Part shown: in pieces, positions 22,084 to 27,626 of the stretch
Position numbering within the stretch: position 1 is the first letter of the stretch
Layout: every line of letters starts with the position of its first letter
Assembly (NCBI GenBank): GCA_046712825.1
Contig: JBKKCR010000254.1
Span: forward strand, 1 to 27,626
Length of the DNA stretch: 27,626 nucleotides
From: DATFGK01 sp046712825
Lineage (GTDB): Bacteria; Actinomycetota; AC-67
Direction: 5' to 3'
Position numbers and translations under genes: made by a program
The notes under the pieces: model-generated
What the model was told of the DNA's origin: nothing
Seen by the model: only the letters and a program-made list of their open reading frames with translations
Databases searched by the model: none

Positions 22084-22560
22084 GTGGCGCGAACGTCGGG
22101 CATCCTCGGCGTCGACCACGTCGCCGTCGTGACCTCGCGGGTCGAGGAGGCGGAGAAGCACTACGCGGAGCTGTTCGAGGCGCAGGTGCTGTTCCGCGGT
22201 GCGACGCAGCGCGGCATCTGGGTCACGATCGACGGCGGAGAGGACTGGGTCGAGATCCGCCGGCACGGTATCCGGATCGAGGGATCGTTCCTTCGCGCGG
22301 GCGGACTCACGATCTCGGTTCTGGATGAGCCCAGGCCGGCCAAGACCGGGCCGATCAATCACGTCGGCATCGGGTGCTCCGACGGCGAGGTACGAGCCAT
22401 CAAGGAACGCGTCAAACACGCGGGCCTTCGCATCATCGAGGACGGTCCGGAGGGGTTCAAGTTCCTCGACATGTTCGATGTCGTCTGGGAGGTATCACGC
22501 GGCATGGAACTCCGCCGCTCGGGAAAGCGACTCGACCTGGGCACGGGGCGAGTCGGTTAA
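22084..22560 (+). CDS. VOC-fold protein, possible methylmalonyl-CoA epimerase
   Basis: A 158-residue vicinal-oxygen-chelate protein with two beta-alpha-beta modules. Probable metal-ligand positions are His in G-V-D-H-V-A-V-V (about 11), His in I-N-H-V-G-I-G and Glu in V-V-W-E-V-S-R. The family includes methylmalonyl-CoA epimerase, glyoxalase I and dioxygenases. Epimerase is a reasonable guess because a methylmalonyl-CoA mutase subunit is encoded in the window, but specificity is not readable, and the middle of the protein lacks a clear epimerase signature. The start is GTG 22084, 3 nt after icd; the ribosome site would be within the icd end. It sits in the icd-mdh operon, which suggests a link to central metabolism. 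Confidence 0.75.
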   Translation: MARTSGILGVDHVAVVTSRVEEAEKHYAELFEAQVLFRGATQRGIWVTIDGGEDWVEIRRHGIRIEGSFLRAGGLTISVLDEPRPAKTGPINHVGIGCSDGEVRAIKERVKHAGLRIIEDGPEGFKFLDMFDVVWEVSRGMELRRSGKRLDLGTGRVG

Positions 22561-22598
22561 TACGATGTGCGACCACGTCGAGCCTTGGAGATGAGCGT

Positions 22599-23534
22599 AT
22601 GAAGATCACCGTCGTCGGAGCAGGCAAGTACGGGTCCACCACCGTGCAACGGATCGCCGAGAAGGGGATCTGCGACGAGGTCGTCATGACCGACATCGTC
22701 GATGGCCTGCCGCAAGGACTCGCGCTCGACATGATGCAGGCGCGTTCGATCGAAGGGTTCGAGACCCGCGTCACCGGGACCAACACCTACGACGAGACGG
22801 CGGGGTCGAGCATCTGCGTGGTGACGGCCGGCCTCCCGCGCAAGCCGGGTATGAGCCGCATGGACCTGCTCGAGGTCAACGCGAAGATCATCCGCAGCGT
22901 CGCGGAGCAGTTCTGCCCGAACTCTCCCGACGCGGTCGTGATCGTCGTCACGAACCCGCTCGATGAGATGACCTACCTCTTCCGCGAGGTGTCCGGCTTC
23001 CCGGCCGAACGCGTGCTCGGGCAAGCGGGCATGCTCGACACGGCGCGGTTCAAGCACTTCGTCGCGGAGGAGCTCAGCGTTTCTCCGCTCGACGTCGAAG
23101 CGATCACGCTGGGCTCGCACGGCGAGACGATGGTGCCGGTGCCGAGCCGCGTGACCGTCACGGGCAAGCCGCTCACCGAGTTGGCCGACGCCGAAACGAT
23201 CGAGCGCGTCGTGCGGCGGACCCGTGACGGCGGCGCCGAGATCGTCGCACTGCTCAAGACCGGCAGCGCGTACTACGCACCGTCCTCGGCGGCCGCCGCG
23301 ATGGTCGCCGCGGTCGCCCAGGACTCTGGGGCGGTCATGCCGGCGTGCGCCTGGCTCACCGGCCAGTACGGCATCGAAGGCGTCTACCTAGGCGTGCCGG
23401 CGAAGCTCGGTGCAGGGGGCGTCCAAGAGGTCGTGGAACTGCCGTTGGCCGACGACGAGGTCGCCGCGTTGCGCGACGCGGCCGAAGCGGTCCGCACGAA
23501 GTGCGCGGATCTGTCCAAACTCGGCGGCTCCTGA
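22599..23534 (+). CDS. mdh: Malate dehydrogenase (LDH-like type)
   Basis: A 311-residue NAD-dependent malate dehydrogenase that makes oxaloacetate for GltA. It has G-A-G-K-Y-G-S-T at the nucleotide site, T-A-G-L-P-R-K-P-G-M-S-R on the substrate loop, whose first Arg (not Gln) marks malate rather than lactate specificity, V-T-N-P-L-D, Asp147 in G-M-L-D-T-A-R-F, and catalytic His174 in G-S-H-G-E-T-M-V-P. The length is that of the type 3, LDH-like MDH. ATG 22599 is chosen with GGAG eight nt ahead; the frame that continues upstream is a shadow of the VOC gene. A TACGAT at 22561-22566 is a possible separate -10. Confidence 0.94.
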   Translation: MKITVVGAGKYGSTTVQRIAEKGICDEVVMTDIVDGLPQGLALDMMQARSIEGFETRVTGTNTYDETAGSSICVVTAGLPRKPGMSRMDLLEVNAKIIRSVAEQFCPNSPDAVVIVVTNPLDEMTYLFREVSGFPAERVLGQAGMLDTARFKHFVAEELSVSPLDVEAITLGSHGETMVPVPSRVTVTGKPLTELADAETIERVVRRTRDGGAEIVALLKTGSAYYAPSSAAAAMVAAVAQDSGAVMPACAWLTGQYGIEGVYLGVPAKLGAGGVQEVVELPLADDEVAALRDAAEAVRTKCADLSKLGGS

Positions 23535-23598
23535 ACGGATTCAAGTTCAGGCTCTCACCGTCCGAAATGTCTACAGACCAACTCTCGGGAGCGCGAGC

Positions 23599-24096
23599 AT
23601 GCCTCGAATACTTGTCGTGGACGACGAGCCTGACATCCGACTGATGATCCGCATCATCCTTGAGGCGGACGGACACGAGGTTCTGGACGCGGAAGACGGT
23701 CTGGCTGCGTTCGAAGTCGCGAAAGCCGGTGGCCTCGACCTGGTGCTCCTCGACGCGATGATGCCGGGGATGGACGGCTACCAACTGCTCGAGAAGCTCC
23801 TGGACCTCCCCGATTTCGCGACGCCGGTGATCATGGTGACCGGGAGAAGCGACGCGGAAGGGATGAGGGCCGAAGTCGATACCGGGGCGTTCGACCACAT
23901 CGGCAAACCGTTCTCGCTGGAGGAGGTCCGTTTGACGGTGGAGAGGACGCTGGCGCTCTCTCCAGAGGATCGAGATTCTCGCCGGCAGAGGCTCGCGCGA
24001 TCGGCCGTCGTGTACGGAGCGATGACCGAGCTCAGGGATCTGTTCAACGAAACCGACGATGACAAGCCTCGCCGCCGTTTCGGCCGGGACCGCTAG
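23599..24096 (+). CDS. Single-domain response regulator
   Basis: A 165-residue receiver-domain protein. The acidic pocket is D8-D9, the phosphoacceptor Asp52 is in L-V-L-L-D-A-M-M-P-G, the switch residues are Thr81 and Lys103 in G-K-P-F, and the fold ends near residue 120. The remaining 45 residues form a charged tail (R-R-Q-R-L-A-R-S and a final R-R-R-F-G-R-D-R) with no output domain. No histidine kinase is nearby. Start: ATG 23599 with GGGAG eight nt ahead; the upstream in-frame extension overlaps mdh. It sits between mdh and the fumarase genes and is closed by a hairpin, so it may be a signalling component tied to the carbon state, but the partner kinase is unknown. Confidence 0.92.
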   Translation: MPRILVVDDEPDIRLMIRIILEADGHEVLDAEDGLAAFEVAKAGGLDLVLLDAMMPGMDGYQLLEKLLDLPDFATPVIMVTGRSDAEGMRAEVDTGAFDHIGKPFSLEEVRLTVERTLALSPEDRDSRRQRLARSAVVYGAMTELRDLFNETDDDKPRRRFGRDR

Positions 24097-24105
24097 ACGC
24101 GATCC

Positions 24106-24128
24106 GAGCAGGGGTCGATCCCCTGCTC
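24106..24128 (+). terminator. 9-bp hairpin after the response regulator
   Basis: GAGCAGGGG, five-base loop TCGAT, CCCCTGCTC: a perfect 9-bp stem 9 nt after the response-regulator stop. No T-tract follows. It would separate the mdh region from the fumarase promoter at 24137. Confidence 0.55.
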
Positions 24129-24136
24129 ACAGAAGC

Positions 24137-24142
24137 TAGACT
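24137..24142 (+). promoter_or_regulatory. -10 element of leaderless fumarase alpha gene
   Basis: TAGACT, exactly six nt before the GTG at 24149, the same geometry as at purN and purH. No ribosome site is present between the hairpin and the start codon. Confidence 0.6.
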
Positions 24143-24148
24143 GACCGC

Positions 24149-24997
24149 GTGGTCCGCGAGCTACCCGTCGACGAGATCGCCGCCGCCTTAGCGAAGCTCT
24201 GTATCGACATCTGCTACCGCATGTCGCCCGACATGAAGGCCGCCGTGAAGCGCGCCCGCGAGCTCGAGGAATCGCCGATCGGACGCGAGATCCTCGATCA
24301 GTTGATCGCCAACACGGAGATCGCCGCCGAGGGAGAGGTTCCTTACTGCCAGGACACCGGAACCACGGTTGTGTTCGTCGACGTCGGCCAGGACGTCCAT
24401 CTCGTCGGCGGCGCGCTGGAGGCGGCGATCAACGAGGGTGTCGCCCGCGGCTACACGGAAGGCTTCCTGCGCGGGTCGATTGTGACCGATCCGCTGTTCG
24501 ACCGGCGCAACTCCGGCGACAACACCCCGGCGATCATCCACACCCGCGTGGTCCCCGGCGATCGCGTCCGTCTCACCGTGGACGCCAAGGGCGCCGGCAG
24601 CGAGAACATGAGCCGGCTGGCGATGCTCAAGCCGTCCGACGGCATCGAAGGCGTGCGCGGGTTCATCCTCGAGACCGTCGAGCGCTCGGGCCCGAACGCG
24701 TGTCCGCCGGGCATCGTCGGCGTCGGCGTCGGTGGGAACTTCGAGGGGGTCGCGCGCCTGGCGAAGCGCGCGCTGACCAGGCGGGTTGGGGATCCGAACC
24801 CCGATCCCCGCTGGGCGGCGTTCGAGCGTGAGCTGCTGGACGGCGCGAACGCACTCGGCCTCGGCCCGGAGGCGCTCGGCGGCACGCAGACGGTCCTGGC
24901 GGTGCACGTCGAGGCGGCGCCGACGCACATCGCGTCGCTCCCCGTCGCCGTGAACATGGAGTGCCATGCGCATCGCGCGGGGCACGTGGAGCTCTAG
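24149..24997 (+). CDS. Class I fumarate hydratase, alpha subunit
   Basis: A 282-residue subunit of the oxygen-sensitive iron-sulfur fumarase (also the tartrate dehydratase alpha family), which converts fumarate to malate. Three cysteines for a 4Fe-4S cluster are in place: Cys67 in P-Y-C-Q-D-T-G-T, Cys185 in N-A-C-P-P-G-I and Cys272 in M-E-C-H-A-H-R. G-S-E-N-M-S is also typical. Start: GTG 24149, leaderless context. The beta subunit follows after 5 nt. This two-subunit form corresponds to the halves of the single-chain E. coli FumA. L-tartrate dehydratase cannot be excluded by motifs, but the neighbouring mdh, icd and gltA favour fumarase. Confidence 0.92.
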   Translation: MVRELPVDEIAAALAKLCIDICYRMSPDMKAAVKRARELEESPIGREILDQLIANTEIAAEGEVPYCQDTGTTVVFVDVGQDVHLVGGALEAAINEGVARGYTEGFLRGSIVTDPLFDRRNSGDNTPAIIHTRVVPGDRVRLTVDAKGAGSENMSRLAMLKPSDGIEGVRGFILETVERSGPNACPPGIVGVGVGGNFEGVARLAKRALTRRVGDPNPDPRWAAFERELLDGANALGLGPEALGGTQTVLAVHVEAAPTHIASLPVAVNMECHAHRAGHVEL

Positions 24998-25002
24998 CCG
25001 CG

Positions 25003-25623
25003 ATGCCCGTCTCCGAGCTATCTGGGGGACTGAAGCGGGTCGAGGCGCCGCTCTCCGACGACGACGTGCGGGCGCTGCGCGCCGGCGACCGTGTGCGCAT
25101 CTTCGGACGCGTCTACGGCGCCCGCGACGCGGCGCACAAGCGCTTGGTCGAGATGCTCGACCGCGGCGAGACGCTGCCGGTCGATCTCTCCGGTCAGATC
25201 GTCTACTACGTCGGCCCGACGCCGGCGCGACCCGGCGCCGTGATCGGTGCCGCCGGCCCGACGACCGCGGGTCGCATGGATCGCTACACGCCTCCGTTGC
25301 TCGAGCTCGGACTCAAGGCGGCCGTCGGGAAAGGCGGTCGCGGCGAGGCGCTGCGCCCCGAGTTCCAGAAGCACACCGCCTGCTATCTGGCGGCGCTCGG
25401 CGGCGCCGGCGCGCTCGCGAGCCGATCGGTCAAGGCGGCGCGCGTCGTCGCGTTCGAAGAGCTCGGGCCCGAGGCGATCTTCGAGCTCGAGCTCGAGGAT
25501 TTCCCCGCCTGGGTCGTGAACGATTGCTATGGTGCCGACCATTACGCGACGGTCGCCGAACCGTGGCGAAAAGTGTCCGAGACGGGCACCTCGCAGGCCT
25601 CGAGCGAGCTGGGAGGAGGGTAG
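25003..25623 (+). CDS. Class I fumarate hydratase, beta subunit
   Basis: A 206-residue protein matching the C-terminal (swivel) domain of class I fumarases and tartrate dehydratase beta subunits. Visible: G-D-R-V-R-I-F-G-R-V-Y-G-A-R-D-A-A-H-K-R, I-V-Y-Y-V-G-P-T, G-P-T-T-A-G-R-M-D-R-Y-T-P, the G-K-G-G loop, and D-F-P-A-W-V-V-N-D. It completes the active site with the alpha subunit. The start is ATG 25003, five nt after the alpha stop; an in-frame ATG at 24961 lies inside the alpha gene and gives an unrelated N-terminus. A short Ser/Gly-rich tail follows the conserved domain. Confidence 0.92.
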   Translation: MPVSELSGGLKRVEAPLSDDDVRALRAGDRVRIFGRVYGARDAAHKRLVEMLDRGETLPVDLSGQIVYYVGPTPARPGAVIGAAGPTTAGRMDRYTPPLLELGLKAAVGKGGRGEALRPEFQKHTACYLAALGGAGALASRSVKAARVVAFEELGPEAIFELELEDFPAWVVNDCYGADHYATVAEPWRKVSETGTSQASSELGGG

Positions 25624-25628
25624 GAGCG

Positions 25629-26636
25629 GTGAAGCGCATCCTGTCGGGCATCCAGCCATCGGGCGAGGTGCACCTCGGGAACTACATCGGCGCGCTCCAG
25701 CATTGGGCGGCCCAGCAAGACGAGAAGGACTGCTTCTACTGCATCGTCGACCTCCACGCGATCACCGTCCCCCAGGACCCGAAGGTGTTGCGCGAGTCGA
25801 CCCTCGACCTCGCAGCGGTGCTGATCGCGATCGGGATCGATCCCGAGCGGTCGACGCTGTTCGTGCAGTCCCAGGTGCCCGAGCATCCGCAGCTGAGCTG
25901 GCTGCTCGAGTGTGTCGCCACCTTCGGGGAGCTCCGCCGCATGACCCAGTTCAAAGACAAGGCCGTCAAGCAGAAAGAGGGCAACGTCAGCGTGGGGCTG
26001 TTCACCTATCCGGTGCTCCAAGCCGCCGACATCTTGATCTATCAGGCGGACGAGGTCCCCGTGGGTGAGGATCAGCGCCAGCACATCGAGCTGACCCGAG
26101 ACATCGCGCAACGGTTCAACGCGCGCTACGGCGAGACCTTCGTCGTCCCGCAGCCGAGCATCCCGAAGGTGGGCGCCAAGATCTTGGATCTGCAGAACCC
26201 CGCCGCGAAGATGTCGAAGTCCGCGGACTCGCCGCGGGGTACGGTCAAGCTGACCGACACCGCCGATGAGATCCGCAAGAAGGTCAAGACCGCCGTGACC
26301 GACTCGGGCCGTGACGTCGCCGCGAGCCCTGATCGCCCGGCGATCACGAATCTCCTGACGATCTACTCCGTCGCCACCGGCAAGCCGATCGCCGAGCTGG
26401 AGCAGGAGCTCGCCGGCAAGGGGTACGCCGACCTGAAAGGCGGGCTGTCCGACGCGCTGATCGCGTTCCTCGATCCGATCCAAAAGCGCTACGCCGACCT
26501 CAAGGACGATCCGGCCGAGCTGGGTCGCCTGCTCGACAGGGGCGCAGAGAAGGCGGGCACAGTCGCATCGAAGACGCTGGCGACGGCCTACGACCGCGTC
26601 GGGCTCCTCCCTCCGAGCGGCAGGCAGGTTCACTGA
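25629..26636 (+). CDS. trpS: Tryptophanyl-tRNA synthetase
   Basis: A 335-residue class I synthetase that charges tRNA-Trp. It begins K-R-I-L-S-G-I-Q-P-S-G with the HIGH-like H15-L-G-N18 and has K194-M-S-K-S198 in the ATP loop, plus D-L-H-A-I-T and the L-Q-A-A-D-I-L tryptophan-pocket segment. Length is normal. Start: GTG 25629, with TAGGAG directly before it, overlapping the fumarase beta stop region; the two genes are 5 nt apart and probably share a transcript. Confidence 0.97.
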   Translation: MKRILSGIQPSGEVHLGNYIGALQHWAAQQDEKDCFYCIVDLHAITVPQDPKVLRESTLDLAAVLIAIGIDPERSTLFVQSQVPEHPQLSWLLECVATFGELRRMTQFKDKAVKQKEGNVSVGLFTYPVLQAADILIYQADEVPVGEDQRQHIELTRDIAQRFNARYGETFVVPQPSIPKVGAKILDLQNPAAKMSKSADSPRGTVKLTDTADEIRKKVKTAVTDSGRDVAASPDRPAITNLLTIYSVATGKPIAELEQELAGKGYADLKGGLSDALIAFLDPIQKRYADLKDDPAELGRLLDRGAEKAGTVASKTLATAYDRVGLLPPSGRQVH

Positions 26637-26637
26637 G

Positions 26638-26661
26638 GCCGGTTCGGGCCCGGCTCGGTTT
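26638..26661 (+). terminator. Possible trpS terminator
   Basis: GCCGG, seven-base loop, CCGGC directly after the trpS stop, then TCGGTTT. The stem is only 5 bp and the T-tract is three bases, so this is a weak call. Confidence 0.35.
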
Positions 26662-26682
26662 GCTAGACGACTCGAGCGTTCG

Positions 26683-26711
26683 TTGACTCCTCCGATCGTA
26701 GATACGAGACT
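26683..26711 (+). promoter_or_regulatory. Possible -35/-10 promoter of the SGNH hydrolase
   Basis: TTGACT at 26683-26688 matches five of six -35 consensus bases. Seventeen nt downstream lies GAGACT (26706-26711), a poor -10. It would give a leader of about 43 nt ending in a strong ribosome site, GAGGAAGGGGGG. Confidence 0.35.
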
Positions 26712-26760
26712 GCGGCGAATAGTCCGTTGGGGCCACGTGCCCGGAGAGGAAGGGGGGTCC

Positions 26761-27588
26761 ATGCGTCGATCCCGGCGTGGGCTGTTGGTCGTCGCAAGTC
26801 TGATCGTTGCGCTCCTGATGCTGGGGACGAGCGGTGCGGCTGCAGCGCCCGCAATCCCCAGCTCCATGAGCTCGCTCGGGGACTCCATCACGCGGGCGTT
26901 CAACGCCTGCGGATGGTACGTGGACTGTACGAGCCGTTCCTGGTCGACGGGCTCGTATTCCAGCGTAAACAGTCATTACCTCCGGATCCTCGCGAAGAAC
27001 CCGGCCATCTCGGGACGCAATTTCAATGACTCTCGCTCGGGCGCGAGGATGGTCGATCTGAACGGGCAGGCGACCACCGCGGCCGGACGCGGCGTCGCGT
27101 ACGTCACCGTCCTCATGGGTGCGAACGACGTGTGCACATCGAGCGAGTCGACGATGACGCCGGTCACCACGTTCCGCTCGCAGTTCCAACAGGCCATGAC
27201 GACATTGACGGGCGGGCTTCCGAACGCGGCGATATTCGTGGCGAGCATCCCGCGCGTCAAGCGGCTATGGGAGATCGGGAAGAACAACTCGAGCGCCCGT
27301 TCGGCCTGGAGCGGGTTCAATATCTGCCAGTCGATGCTCGCGAATCCAACCTCGACGGCGCAAGTGGACGTCGATCGCCGGAACCGCGTGGACCAGCGCA
27401 ACATCGACTTCAACACGCAGCTTGCTCAGGTGTGCGCTCTGTACGTCAACTGCAAGTTCGACAACAACGCCGTATTCAACTATCCGTTCGTCCTGAGCCA
27501 GGTAAGCACGTGGGATTACTTCCATCCGAACACGTCGGGTCAAGCCGTGCTGGCGTCGGTGACGTACACGAACGGCTTCAACTGGTAG
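26761..27588 (+). CDS. Secreted SGNH/GDSL-type hydrolase
   Basis: A 275-residue exported protein. The signal peptide has basic residues at 2-6, a hydrophobic core at about 8-22 and an Ala-rich cleavage region near 26-31. The mature protein has the SGNH blocks: G-D-S-I-T with nucleophile Ser42, G-A-N-D with Asn122, and D252-Y-F-H255 as the Asp-His dyad. The block II glycine is probably in N-D-S-R-S-G-A. Six cysteines (Cys50, Cys56, Cys125 and three later) could form three disulfides, as suits an extracytoplasmic enzyme. The family hydrolyses esters in lipids and acetylated polysaccharides; the substrate is unknown. ATG 26761 is chosen for its strong ribosome site and because the signal peptide starts there; an earlier frame start at 26683 is rejected. 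Confidence 0.9.
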   Translation: MRRSRRGLLVVASLIVALLMLGTSGAAAAPAIPSSMSSLGDSITRAFNACGWYVDCTSRSWSTGSYSSVNSHYLRILAKNPAISGRNFNDSRSGARMVDLNGQATTAAGRGVAYVTVLMGANDVCTSSESTMTPVTTFRSQFQQAMTTLTGGLPNAAIFVASIPRVKRLWEIGKNNSSARSAWSGFNICQSMLANPTSTAQVDVDRRNRVDQRNIDFNTQLAQVCALYVNCKFDNNAVFNYPFVLSQVSTWDYFHPNTSGQAVLASVTYTNGFNW

Positions 27589-27609
27589 GAGCGCCCGTGG
27601 GGACCGGCG

Positions 27610-27626
27610 GCCGGGCTTCGCCCGGC
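27610..27626 (+). terminator. Terminator-like hairpin at the right edge
   Basis: GCCGGGC, loop TTC, GCCCGGC: a 7-bp stem starting 21 nt after the SGNH hydrolase stop. It reaches the end of the window, so a T-tract or a longer stem cannot be checked. Confidence 0.5.

Noticed and set aside
26730..26745. CACGTG-centred near-palindrome ahead of the SGNH gene
   Set aside because: Imperfect and GC-rich; not distinguishable from background.

Overview
The window is strongly GC-rich and gene-dense, with many GTG starts, short or overlapping gene junctions and several promoters of the TANNNT type placed a few bases before a start codon (leaderless genes). These traits, together with a fused AccD-AccA carboxyltransferase, suggest a member of Actinomycetota or a similar high-GC lineage, probably a free-living aerobic heterotroph. 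No 16S rRNA or other decisive marker is present, so the placement is inference. No tRNA, rRNA, CRISPR array, insertion sequence or phage gene was seen; this is chromosomal core and near-core sequence.

Layout. 1-5491: the end of a DUF2207 membrane protein, a GT39-type membrane glycosyltransferase divergent from a UvrD/PcrA helicase (the two share an 18-bp gap), and a lipase-like alpha/beta hydrolase. 5492-5761: a 270-nt gap with two dyads. 5762-7383 (minus): a fused acetyl-CoA carboxylase carboxyltransferase followed, by a 4-bp overlap, by a 50-residue membrane protein. 7484-9921 (plus): a B12-binding methylmalonyl-CoA mutase subunit, then sucC and sucD, a route into succinate. 10136-14493: purN, purH, folD (linked through 10-formyl-tetrahydrofolate) and a GH1 glycosidase that seems to start with CTG. 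14506-16094 (minus): citrate synthase and a twin-CBS protein.

16349-20855: the most unusual block. It holds a flavin-dependent halogenase-like enzyme, a 5-formyl-THF cyclo-ligase, a stand-alone acyl carrier protein, an O-methyltransferase and, convergently, two tandem left-handed beta-helix acyltransferases. It may be a small carrier-protein-dependent tailoring cluster, with no adenylation or ketosynthase gene in view.

20998-25623: isocitrate dehydrogenase, a VOC-fold protein, malate dehydrogenase, a single-domain response regulator and a two-subunit class I fumarase. With citrate synthase and succinyl-CoA ligase, five TCA steps are encoded in 18 kb. 25629-27588: trpS and a secreted SGNH hydrolase. 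The largest non-coding gaps are 270, 254, 214 and 124 nt; none exceeds 300 nt.
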